A program made the position numbers and the translations under genes. Below are positions 34,358 through 41,558 of a stretch of DNA of 64,000 nucleotides, one piece after another. How positions within the stretch are numbered: position 1 is the first letter of the stretch; each line of letters opens with the position of its first letter. The stretch comes from Pseudomonas sp. ABC1. Lineage in GTDB: Bacteria; Pseudomonadota; Gammaproteobacteria; Pseudomonadales; Pseudomonadaceae. The stretch is taken from NCBI RefSeq assembly GCF_013395055.1, contig NZ_CP058349.1, forward strand, positions 3,161,501 to 3,225,500. The letters run 5' to 3'. The notes beneath the pieces are model-generated. The model saw only the letters and a list, made by a program, of their open reading frames with translations. It did no database searches and was not told where the DNA came from.

Positions 34358-35013
34358 TGGAGCTGCAGGCGCTCTGCGTCCGCGAGCTCGGGCTGGTCGA
34401 CTACCTGCCGGCCTGGCAGGCCATGCAGTGTCTGACCCAGCAGCGCGGTCCGGACACTCCGGACGAACTCTGGTTGTTGCAGCATCGGCCCGTGTTCACC
34501 CAAGGACAGGCTGGCAAGGCCGAGCATCTGCTGTTGCCGGGCGACATTCCCGTCGTGCAGGCCGACAGGGGCGGACAGGTCACCTACCACGGCCCCGGCC
34601 AACTGATCGTCTACCTGCTGCTCGACGTGCGTCGACTGGGGCTGGGTGTTCGCGAGCTGGTAAACTTGATGGAAGACAGTTTGGTTGCGCTGCTGGCGGA
34701 GTATGGTGTGGATGCCGCCGCCAAGCCCGACGCGCCAGGCGTCTATGTCGACGGGGCGAAGATCGCTTCCCTCGGGCTGCGGATACGGCGCGGCTGTTCG
34801 TTTCATGGCCTTGCCTTGAACATCGACATGGACATGGAACCGTTCAGCAGGATCAACCCCTGTGGCTATGCCGGCCTTAAAATGACACAGTTACGTGACC
34901 TGGTCGGGCCGGTGGACTTCTCCGCAGTAGCTGGCCGTCTGCGTGCGCAACTCGTGCAGCGCCTCGGCCATGTAGAACAGAAGACCCTTACGGGCGGAAT
35001 CGAGGATTTATGA
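34357..35013 (+). CDS. lipB: Octanoyl-[ACP]:protein N-octanoyltransferase LipB
   Basis: Transfers octanoate from ACP to lipoyl-domain lysines, the first step of lipoate synthesis. 218 residues. Core motif ADRGGQVTYHGPGQLIVY, the catalytic Lys in YVDGAKIASLGLR and the catalytic Cys in RRGCSFHGLALNI. The start is set by the overlap with the ybeD-like stop. lipA overlaps by four bases. Confidence 0.96.
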   Translation: MELQALCVRELGLVDYLPAWQAMQCLTQQRGPDTPDELWLLQHRPVFTQGQAGKAEHLLLPGDIPVVQADRGGQVTYHGPGQLIVYLLLDVRRLGLGVRELVNLMEDSLVALLAEYGVDAAAKPDAPGVYVDGAKIASLGLRIRRGCSFHGLALNIDMDMEPFSRINPCGYAGLKMTQLRDLVGPVDFSAVAGRLRAQLVQRLGHVEQKTLTGGIEDL

Positions 35014-35987
35014 GCACTGTTGAAACCCAGGCGGCACGTCCTGCGAAGATAGAAGCCGGTGTCAAGTTGCGCGGTGCCGAGAAAGTCGCACGGATCCCGG
35101 TGAAAATCATCCCGACGGTGGAACTGCCCGCGAAGCCGGACTGGATTCGTGTGCGTATCCCCGTTTCACCCGAGGTCGACCGGATCAAGCAACTGCTGCG
35201 CAAGCACAAGCTGCACAGCGTCTGCGAAGAAGCGTCCTGCCCGAACCTGGGCGAGTGTTTCTCGGGCGGTACCGCGACGTTCATGATCATGGGCGATATC
35301 TGCACGCGGCGTTGCCCGTTCTGCGACGTTGGCCATGGTCGTCCGAAGCCGCTGGACACCGATGAGCCGATGAACCTGGCCCTGGCCATTGCCGACCTGC
35401 GCCTGAAGTACGTCGTCATCACCTCGGTGGACCGCGACGACCTGCGTGACGGCGGAGCCCAGCACTTCGCCGATTGCCTGCGGGAAATCCGCAAGCTGTC
35501 GCCGAACGTGCAGTTGGAAACCCTGGTGCCTGACTACCGTGGCCGGATGGACATCGCGCTGGAGATCACTGCGGCCGAGCCGCCGGATGTGTTCAACCAC
35601 AACCTGGAAACGGTACCGCGCCTGTACCGCTCCTCGCGTCCTGGCTCGGATTTCGAGTGGTCCCTCGATCTGCTGCAGAAGTTCAAGCAACTCGTGCCCC
35701 ATGTGCCGACCAAGTCGGGTCTGATGCTGGGGCTCGGCGAGACGGACGATGAAGTGGTCGAGGTCATGCACCGTATGCGCGAGCACGACATCGACATGCT
35801 GACCCTGGGCCAGTATTTGCAGCCTTCGCGTAACCACTTGCCGGTGCAGCGCTTCGTCCACCCGGACACCTTCGCCTGGTTCGCCGAGGAAGGTGCGCGA
35901 CTGGGCTTCAAGAACGTCGCCTCCGGACCACTGGTGCGCTCCTCCTACCATGCGGACGAGCAGGCCAAGGCCGGCAAGGGCGAGTAA
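35010..35987 (+). CDS. lipA: Lipoyl synthase LipA
   Basis: Radical-SAM enzyme that inserts two sulfurs into the protein-bound octanoyl chain. 325 residues. The auxiliary cluster cysteines are in CEEASCPNLGECF and the radical-SAM cluster in CTRRCPFCDVG. The C-terminal RSSYHADEQ carries the conserved serine ligand. Last gene of the long proA-to-lipA operon, followed by a good terminator. Confidence 0.97.
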   Translation: MSTVETQAARPAKIEAGVKLRGAEKVARIPVKIIPTVELPAKPDWIRVRIPVSPEVDRIKQLLRKHKLHSVCEEASCPNLGECFSGGTATFMIMGDICTRRCPFCDVGHGRPKPLDTDEPMNLALAIADLRLKYVVITSVDRDDLRDGGAQHFADCLREIRKLSPNVQLETLVPDYRGRMDIALEITAAEPPDVFNHNLETVPRLYRSSRPGSDFEWSLDLLQKFKQLVPHVPTKSGLMLGLGETDDEVVEVMHRMREHDIDMLTLGQYLQPSRNHLPVQRFVHPDTFAWFAEEGARLGFKNVASGPLVRSSYHADEQAKAGKGE

Positions 35988-36012
35988 CGCTCACGCCGTT
36001 CTGACGCCTACG

Positions 36013-36044
36013 ACCGCCCTTCTTCGAAGGGCGGTTTGCGTTTT
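36013..36044 (+). terminator. Intrinsic terminator after lipA
   Basis: ACCGCCCTTC and GAAGGGCGGT form a 10-bp stem (36013-36035), followed by TTGCGTTTT. It ends the proA-lipA operon. The remaining 36045-36250 shows no gene and presumably carries the gabD promoter. Confidence 0.85.
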
Positions 36045-36250
36045 GGCCCCTGCAGGGTGGCCATTGCCCTCAGGCGCGTGCCTTATGCGACCTGTCTGCA
36101 ATCAGTTGCACACGGGGCGATACAACCTTCATGCTGGTCCACGAATGCTCCATGGAGTGTGGGCAGCCCATATCCGGCTCATCCCTGCCATGCGATGCAC
36201 AGGTTCAACGACAGAGCCTGCCAGCGGGCGGGCCGGGAGTGTGGATAGCC

Positions 36251-37699
36251 ATGCAAGCGAGCAAACCCCAGCTATTGCGCGAGCAAGCCTATATCGATGG
36301 TACCTGGCAGGACGCCGACGATGGCGCCCGGCTCGAGGTCAACGATCCGGCTACGGGAGCCATCATCGGTTCGGTGCCGAAGATGGGCGTCAGCGAAACG
36401 CGTCGCGCCATCGAGGCCGCCGAGCGGGCCCTGCCAGCCTGGCGGGCGCTGACCGCCAAGGAGCGCTCCACCAAGCTGCGCCGCTGGTTCGAACTGGTCA
36501 TGGCGAATCAGGACGAACTGGCGCGGCTGATGACCCTGGAGCAAGGCAAACCCCTGGCCGAGGCCAAGGGCGAGATCGCCTATGCCGCGTCCTTCATCGA
36601 ATGGTTCGCCGAGGAGGCCAAGCGCGTCTATGGCGACACCATTCCCGGCCACCAGGCCGACAAGCGACTGATCGTGATCAAGCAGCCGATCGGCGTCACC
36701 GCGGCGATCACGCCCTGGAACTTTCCCGCTGCGATGATCACGCGCAAGGCTGGCCCGGCGCTGGCTGCCGGCTGCACCATGGTGCTCAAGCCTGCTTCAC
36801 AGACGCCGTTTTCCGCGCTGGCGCTGGCGGTGCTGGCCGAGGAGGCGGGTATTCCAGCGGGCGTGCTGAACGTGGTGACAGGCTCGGCGGGGGATATCGG
36901 CAGTGAGCTGACCCGTAACCCGGTCGTGCGCAAGCTGTCCTTCACTGGCTCCACCGAGATCGGTCGCCAACTGATGGCCGAGTGCGCGCGGGATATCAAG
37001 AAGGTTTCGCTGGAGTTGGGCGGCAATGCGCCCTTCATCGTTTTCGACGATGCCGACCTGGATGCGGCGGTCGAAGGGGCTATCGTCTCCAAGTACCGCA
37101 ACAACGGGCAGACCTGTGTCTGCGCCAACCGTCTGTATGTGCAGGCGGGGGTCTACGACGCCTTCGTCGAAAAGCTGCGGGTTGCCGTTGCCAAACTGAG
37201 GGTTGGCAACGGCCTGGAAGCAGGTGTGACCACTGGTCCGTTGATCGACGAGAAGGCTGTGGCCAAGGTCCGCGAGCATATCGACGACGCCGTCACCCGG
37301 GGGGCGCGGGTGGTCAGCGGTGGCAAGTCCCATGCCTTGGGTGGCGGTTTCTTCGAACCGACCATCCTCGCGGATGTCCCGAGCGATGCCCTGGTGGCAC
37401 GGGAGGAGACCTTTGGTCCGCTGGCGCCGCTATTTCGTTTCAATGACGAGGATGAGGTGATTGCCCAGGCCAACGACACCGAGTTCGGTTTGGCGTCGTA
37501 CTTCTATGCCCGCGACCTGTCGCGTGTTTTCCGTGTTGCCGAAGCGCTGGAGTACGGTATGGTCGGGATCAATACCGGTCTGATCTCCAACGAGGTGGCG
37601 CCGTTTGGCGGTATCAAGGCATCCGGCCTGGGGCGTGAAGGTTCGAAGTACGGTATCGAGGACTACCTGGAAATAAAATACCTGTGCCTGGGACTTTGA
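36251..37699 (+). CDS. gabD: NADP-dependent succinate-semialdehyde dehydrogenase GabD
   Basis: Oxidises succinate semialdehyde to succinate, the last step of GABA breakdown. 482 residues, aldehyde dehydrogenase fold. The catalytic Cys is in NNGQTCVCANR and the general-base Glu in VSLELGGNAPFIVFDDAD; the nucleotide site has FTGSTEIGRQLM. The start at 36251 (MQASKPQLLREQAYIDGTW) has GGAG 12 bases upstream. There is no gabT or gabP next to it, unlike the usual gabDT pair, so glutarate-semialdehyde or another C4-C5 semialdehyde is also possible. Confidence 0.88.
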   Translation: MQASKPQLLREQAYIDGTWQDADDGARLEVNDPATGAIIGSVPKMGVSETRRAIEAAERALPAWRALTAKERSTKLRRWFELVMANQDELARLMTLEQGKPLAEAKGEIAYAASFIEWFAEEAKRVYGDTIPGHQADKRLIVIKQPIGVTAAITPWNFPAAMITRKAGPALAAGCTMVLKPASQTPFSALALAVLAEEAGIPAGVLNVVTGSAGDIGSELTRNPVVRKLSFTGSTEIGRQLMAECARDIKKVSLELGGNAPFIVFDDADLDAAVEGAIVSKYRNNGQTCVCANRLYVQAGVYDAFVEKLRVAVAKLRVGNGLEAGVTTGPLIDEKAVAKVREHIDDAVTRGARVVSGGKSHALGGGFFEPTILADVPSDALVAREETFGPLAPLFRFNDEDEVIAQANDTEFGLASYFYARDLSRVFRVAEALEYGMVGINTGLISNEVAPFGGIKASGLGREGSKYGIEDYLEIKYLCLGL

Positions 37700-37708
37700 T
37701 GCGGACAT

Positions 37709-37745
37709 AAAAAAACGGCTGGAGATCGCTCTTCAGCCGTTTTTC
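37709..37745. terminator. Bidirectional terminator between gabD and a convergent gene
   Basis: AAAAACGGCTG and CAGCCGTTTTT form a perfect 11-bp stem, with A and U runs on both sides. It lies 10 bases past the gabD stop and 14 before the stop of the minus-strand gene, so it can serve both. Confidence 0.9.
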
Positions 37746-37758
37746 GTTGCGACGCGGA

Positions 37759-38100
37759 TCAGTGCTTGATCGCGGCCAGCATGTAGTCGGGCAGCGGATC
37801 GATAACGATCTGTTGGCCCTGGTAGCGTGCGCTGGCTTTCTCGCGGGCGAAGACACCATGCGGGGCGCGACTGTCGTTGTTCAGGCGCTGGCGGCCACGG
37901 TAGTCGATCACGCAGCCATCGGCTTCTACCCAGAAATGGGGGGAGACGATCTTGCCATCGAGTTCCAGTTTTCCGAGCATCGCACGATAAGGAATGTGTT
38001 GCTTGGCCAGGCGGGTCACTACGAGGCGGCTGATGGCATCAGCATCGGCTTGGCGGGTATCCAGATCATCGAGAAGGTTTTTTAACTGGGGTTCGGTCAT
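37759..38100 (-). CDS. Small conserved protein of unknown function (113 aa)
   Basis: Cytoplasmic-looking, no signal peptide. An N-terminal helical part (MTEPQLKNLLDDLDTRQADADAISRLV) precedes a compact domain with LELDGKIVSPHFWVEADGCVIDYRGRQRL. I do not recognise a catalytic motif; the HFWVE...VIDYRGR pattern resembles small transglutaminase-like or lasso-peptidase-like segments, but that is only an impression. A 16-base palindrome lies 42 bases upstream and a shared terminator follows, so it appears to be a monocistronic regulated gene. Confidence 0.72.
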   Translation of the reverse strand: MTEPQLKNLLDDLDTRQADADAISRLVVTRLAKQHIPYRAMLGKLELDGKIVSPHFWVEADGCVIDYRGRQRLNNDSRAPHGVFAREKASARYQGQQIVIDPLPDYMLAAIKH

Positions 38101-38141
38101 GGCTGCTGTCCTCGGTGGACGTTTCGTTGATGGTGCGCATT

Positions 38142-38157
38142 TTAGACTAAAGTCTAA
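38142..38157 (-). promoter_or_regulatory. Palindromic operator candidate TTAGACT-AA-AGTCTAA
   Basis: A perfect 7-bp inverted repeat with a 2-base centre, 42-57 bases upstream of the small gene's start. Its length and symmetry fit a binding site for a dimeric regulator near a promoter. The regulator is unknown. It stands out as AT-rich in its surroundings. Confidence 0.5.
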
Positions 38158-38248
38158 TGAGCTTGCACCTGCGGAACGGCCTCTCCGGGCAACTTTCTTA
38201 TACTTATTTCTTATGAGTCAATGTGTCGCAGCTATGAGCGGCAACTAT

Positions 38249-38277
38249 AAAAATCCCCGGCAATGCCGGGGATTTTT
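38249..38277. terminator. Intrinsic terminator after the second MltB-type gene
   Basis: AAAAATCCCCGGC-AAT-GCCGGGGATTTTT forms a perfect 13-bp stem, with the outer A/U pairs doubling as a U-tract in both directions. It lies directly after the minus-strand stop at 38282. Confidence 0.92.
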
Positions 38278-38281
38278 GCTC

Positions 38282-39550
38282 TCAACGGCTCTGGCGCAGG
38301 CGTTCCAGCAGGGCAAGGCTGGCGTAGCCATCCGCTGGCCAGCCGAGTTGCTGCTGGTACTGGCGAATGGCACGGCGCGTATTCGCACCGATGATGCCGT
38401 CGGGAGTGCCAGGAGCGAAGCCGAGGTTTTGCAGACGCTCCTGCAATTCCAGGCGCTGGGAGCGGCTCAGGGGCTTTTCATCCTCGGGCCAGTCGGCCTG
38501 GATCAGGCCGCGGCCATCGAAGCGTTCGGACAGCAGGCCAATGGCCAGGGCGTAGGCGCTTGAGTTGTTGTAGCGCAGGATGCTGCGGAAGTTATCCAGT
38601 ACCAGGAACGCCGGCCCGCGATGCCCGGCGGGCAGCAGCAGGCTGGCCTGGGTCTGCTCATCCAGCCCTGTCAGGCCACTGACCCCCAGTTGCCGCCATT
38701 GCGCCAGCGCTTTGCGTGTGTCCATGTCGGCCAGGGCGTAGTCGAAGTTGGCGGGCAGGCGGACTTCCTTGCCCCAGGGCTGCCCAAGCTTCCAGCCCGA
38801 GGCTTGCAGGTAATGAGCTGCGGAGGCGAGTGCGTCGGCCTCGCTGTCCCAGATGTCCCGGCGGCCATCACCGTCGAAGTCCACCGCATGGGTGTTGTAG
38901 GTCGTCGGAATGAACTGGGTCTGCCCCATGGCACCCGCCCAGGAACCGCGCATGCGCTCCGGCTGGACATCGCCATGCTGGAGGATTTCCAGCGCCGCCA
39001 GCAGTTGGGCTCGGGCGAAGGCCGGGCGCCGTCCTTCGTGGGCCAGGGTGGCCAGGGAGCGAATCACGGACTTGTTGCCCATGATCTGGCCGAAGCTGCT
39101 TTCCAGGCCCCAGATGGCCACCAGGACATTCCGGTCCACGGCATAGCGTGCCTCGATGGCGTCGAGGGTGGCCGAATGTTTTCGCAGCAGGGCACGGCCC
39201 TTGGAGACCCGTTGCGGCGAGATGGCGCCTTCCAGGTACTGCCAGACCGGACGAGTGAATTCGGGCTGGCTACGGTCCGCATCGATCACGCTGGCGTCAG
39301 GCTCGATAGCGCTGAAGGCGCGGTCGAAGACGAGTGGCGAAATACCCTTGGCCAGGGCTTCTTCACGAAAGGTTGCGCGCCAGTCCGCGAAGCTTTGCAA
39401 CACGGGCGACTCCGGGCTGGACAGCGGCGCCGTGGGGCTGGGCTGGTCAGTGGGTGTTCGGGTTTCGGCGGCGCAGGCGACCACCAGGCTCAGCCCCGAA
39501 ACGGCGATGAGGGTGCGAAGAAGGGCGGCGGGAATCACAGGAAAAGGCAT
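38282..39550 (-). CDS. Lytic murein transglycosylase, MltB family with peptidoglycan-binding domain
   Basis: Second GH103 enzyme of the window (422 residues), corresponding to SltB3-type proteins of P. aeruginosa. Signal peptide with VVACA (possible lipobox-like cysteine, but SLVVAC is imperfect). The catalytic Glu is in AIWGLESSFGQIMG and the substrate groove in WAGAMGQTQFIPTTY. The C-terminal PG_binding_1 domain (about 360-420) has LQERLQNLGFAPGTPDGIIGANTRRAIRQYQQ. That extra domain distinguishes it from the operon copy at 30778-31809. Start 39550 gives MPFPVIPAALL. Confidence 0.92.
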   Translation of the reverse strand: MPFPVIPAALLRTLIAVSGLSLVVACAAETRTPTDQPSPTAPLSSPESPVLQSFADWRATFREEALAKGISPLVFDRAFSAIEPDASVIDADRSQPEFTRPVWQYLEGAISPQRVSKGRALLRKHSATLDAIEARYAVDRNVLVAIWGLESSFGQIMGNKSVIRSLATLAHEGRRPAFARAQLLAALEILQHGDVQPERMRGSWAGAMGQTQFIPTTYNTHAVDFDGDGRRDIWDSEADALASAAHYLQASGWKLGQPWGKEVRLPANFDYALADMDTRKALAQWRQLGVSGLTGLDEQTQASLLLPAGHRGPAFLVLDNFRSILRYNNSSAYALAIGLLSERFDGRGLIQADWPEDEKPLSRSQRLELQERLQNLGFAPGTPDGIIGANTRRAIRQYQQQLGWPADGYASLALLERLRQSR

Positions 39551-39608
39551 GCTCGCTCTCGTTGGTTCGACGAGATGCGACCTTAGCACGCTTTGGATCG
39601 ATTGGCTT

Positions 39609-39764
39609 TCAGGCCGCCAGAAAGAGCGAAGCCTCCCAGTTTTGCTGGGAGGCTTCGCGGCGGTAGCTGCCTTTGCCTTTGGCGGGTTGTTCCTGGCGAC
39701 AGCGGAACAGAGGCTGGGCGACGGTGGATTTGGCCCGGTTGGGGCGTTTGCTTTTCTTGGCCAT
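39609..39764 (-). CDS. arfA: Alternative ribosome-rescue factor ArfA
   Basis: Releases ribosomes stalled on non-stop mRNA by recruiting RF2, a backup to tmRNA. 51 residues: it starts MAKKSKRPNRAKSTVAQPLF, has the conserved RCRQEQPAKGKGSYRR core, and continues through a C-terminal hydrophobic tail (NWEASLFLAA) encoded by a hairpin. In this family the hairpin (39626-39658) causes mRNA truncation, so the protein normally made ends within it, and full-length protein is unstable. It lies 87 bases after holA and before the transglycosylase gene. Confidence 0.9.
   Translation of the reverse strand: MAKKSKRPNRAKSTVAQPLFRCRQEQPAKGKGSYRREASQQNWEASLFLAA
39626..39658 (-). terminator. Terminator / RNase III-type hairpin inside arfA
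   Basis: GCGAAGCCTCCCAG (39626-39639) and CTGGGAGGCTTCGC (39645-39658) form a perfect 14-bp stem with a 5-base loop, wholly within the arfA reading frame. On the minus strand it is followed by TCTTTCTGG. It yields non-stop arfA transcripts and so makes arfA sensitive to tmRNA capacity. Confidence 0.85.
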
Positions 39765-39851
39765 GGGGCTCCTCCTGCGGTGGTGCCGCGAACGATACGA
39801 TAAAAGGTGCCAGGGAAATAGTGTGGTGACGGTTTCGTTGCAAGCGCTGCT

Positions 39852-40889
39852 TCAGTGTTCTTTCTTGAACAGCCGCTGTCCCGCCAGTTGCAGGCTTAGA
39901 TTGGCCAGGCCGATCCAGGCATCGCCAGGGGCTTGCCCCTTGATCTGCTCGTCGATCTGCTGGGCTTCCTGCAGCATCTGGTTCCAGCGTGCGCTGCTGT
40001 GGCGTTGCAGCGCCTTGGACAACAGCGGACGCCGTTTGTCCCATACCGGTGGGCGTGCTTGGCTGAAGGCGCGCTCCAGGGGCGTGCCCTGGGCGTATTG
40101 GTGCGCCAGGTTGGCCAGCAAGCGGATTTCCCTGGACAGTGCCCAGAGAATCACTGGCGCTTCCACGCCTTCGCCGCGCAATCCCTGCAACATATGCAGG
40201 CTGTGCTGGGCCTGGCCATGCAGGGCTGCGTCGATCAGCCCGAAGACATCGTAGCGTGCGCTGTCGGCAACCGCCGCCTGGACGGTATCCGCGGTGATCT
40301 GCCCCTGTTCGGCCAGCAGCTTGAGTTTCTCTATCTCTTGCGAGGCCGCCAGCAGGTTGCCTTCGACCCGCGCGGCGATCAGTTCCACTGCCTCCTGGCT
40401 GGCACTCAGGCCCGATTGGGAAAGGCGCTGGCGTATCCACTGGGGAAGTTGCTGGGCATCCACGGGCCAGATCTGGATGAACTGTGCTTCCTTGCCGTCG
40501 ATCAGCGCCTTGGCCCACTTGGTCTTCTGCGCACTGCCGTCGAGCTTGGGCAGGCTGATCAGCAGGATCGTATCCTCGGCAGGGCGAGCGATGTATTCGA
40601 GCAGGGCGCTGGCACCCTTGTCGCCGGGTTTGCCATTGGGAATGCGCAGTTCCAGCAGGCGCTTCTGGGAGAACAATGAGAGGCTGGCGCCAGCCTCGAT
40701 CAGTTGCCCCCAGTCGAACCCGGCTTCGGCATTGAAGACCTGGCGTTCATCGTAGCCTTGCTGGCGTGCCGCATGGCGGATGCTGTCGCAGGCTTCCTGG
40801 CAGAGCAGGTGTTCGTCGCCGCACACGACATAGACGGGGGCGAGGGCACCTTGCAGGTGTTTGCCGAGTTGGGCTGGAGGCAGTTTCAT
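39852..40889 (-). CDS. holA: DNA polymerase III delta subunit HolA
   Basis: Clamp-loader wrench subunit that opens the beta clamp. 345 residues. N-terminal clamp-binding start MKLPPAQLGKHLQGALAPVYVVCGDEHLL, the beta-interacting element SLFSQKRLLELRIP, then AAA+-like and collar domains (C-terminus LANLSLQLAGQRLFKKEH). 39 bases after lptE; leuS-lptE-holA is a conserved gene order. Confidence 0.96.
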   Translation of the reverse strand: MKLPPAQLGKHLQGALAPVYVVCGDEHLLCQEACDSIRHAARQQGYDERQVFNAEAGFDWGQLIEAGASLSLFSQKRLLELRIPNGKPGDKGASALLEYIARPAEDTILLISLPKLDGSAQKTKWAKALIDGKEAQFIQIWPVDAQQLPQWIRQRLSQSGLSASQEAVELIAARVEGNLLAASQEIEKLKLLAEQGQITADTVQAAVADSARYDVFGLIDAALHGQAQHSLHMLQGLRGEGVEAPVILWALSREIRLLANLAHQYAQGTPLERAFSQARPPVWDKRRPLLSKALQRHSSARWNQMLQEAQQIDEQIKGQAPGDAWIGLANLSLQLAGQRLFKKEH

Positions 40890-40928
40890 CGGAGGGGATT
40901 CCGGGGGCCGTCGCCGGCCCCGCAGGGA

Positions 40929-41516
40929 TCATTCCACAGGCGAGTGCTGGGGGGCGCTTGGCTGTTCGGCCGCTTCCAGTGCCTGCTGCTCCGCACGCAG
41001 CTTGTCTTCCGCGTCCCGCTGCAGGCGGTCGAGCTGGGCCGGGGTGATGCGTTGCAGGCGCATGACCAGTTGTTGCAGCAGGTCGCGACGAATTTCTTCA
41101 CGCAGCTGGTTGGCTTCCTGCGAGGTACCGATCAGGTTGTTTTCGTCATGGACGTAGACCTTGCGCACGTCGACGCTGTCGTTCAGCAGCAGCAGGCCTT
41201 GAGGGCCACGGAACTCGTAGTCGAGCTGGCTGGACAACTCGTACTCGGCCGTGCGTGCCGAACCGCTGTAGCTGGCGGTGCGGCGGTGCTCCTGCTCGTT
41301 CAGCAGGTTCAGCGTGTAGCGAGCGCCCGGGTGTACCTGGACGCCATTGCTGCTGAGCAGCTGTTCGAGCTGCTTGACGGTGTCGCCATAGCTGTTGCGG
41401 GCTTGCAGGTCGATCTCGGTCAGGGCGAAGTCGGCGCTGCCGGTGCCACGCAGTTGGAAACCACAGCCAGCCAGCAGCAATGCGAGGCCAAGCATCATCA
41501 GGTTGCGTTTGAGCAT
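40929..41516 (-). CDS. lptE: LPS-assembly lipoprotein LptE
   Basis: Outer-membrane lipoprotein plugging the LptD barrel during LPS insertion. 195 residues. Lipobox LLAGC (C18) followed by GFQLRGTG, the hallmark start of LptE. The C-terminal 40 residues are charged and coiled-coil-like (LQRDAEDKLRAEQQALEAAEQ), longer than the E. coli protein. Between leuS (42 bases upstream) and holA. Confidence 0.94.
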   Translation of the reverse strand: MLKRNLMMLGLALLLAGCGFQLRGTGSADFALTEIDLQARNSYGDTVKQLEQLLSSNGVQVHPGARYTLNLLNEQEHRRTASYSGSARTAEYELSSQLDYEFRGPQGLLLLNDSVDVRKVYVHDENNLIGTSQEANQLREEIRRDLLQQLVMRLQRITPAQLDRLQRDAEDKLRAEQQALEAAEQPSAPQHSPVE

Positions 41517-41558
41517 TGTGTTATCCCCATCGATGCCGGCGCGGGGCGCCGGCAGGAC

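Noticed and set aside
38190..38277. Small RNA on the plus strand ending at the strong terminator
   Set aside because: The terminator is symmetric and already explained by the minus-strand transglycosylase gene. The upstream TATACT-like sequence has no convincing -35.
39583..40518. 311-codon minus-strand frame over arfA and holA
   Set aside because: Out of frame with both; the real arfA (39609-39764) and holA frames carry the family sequences.
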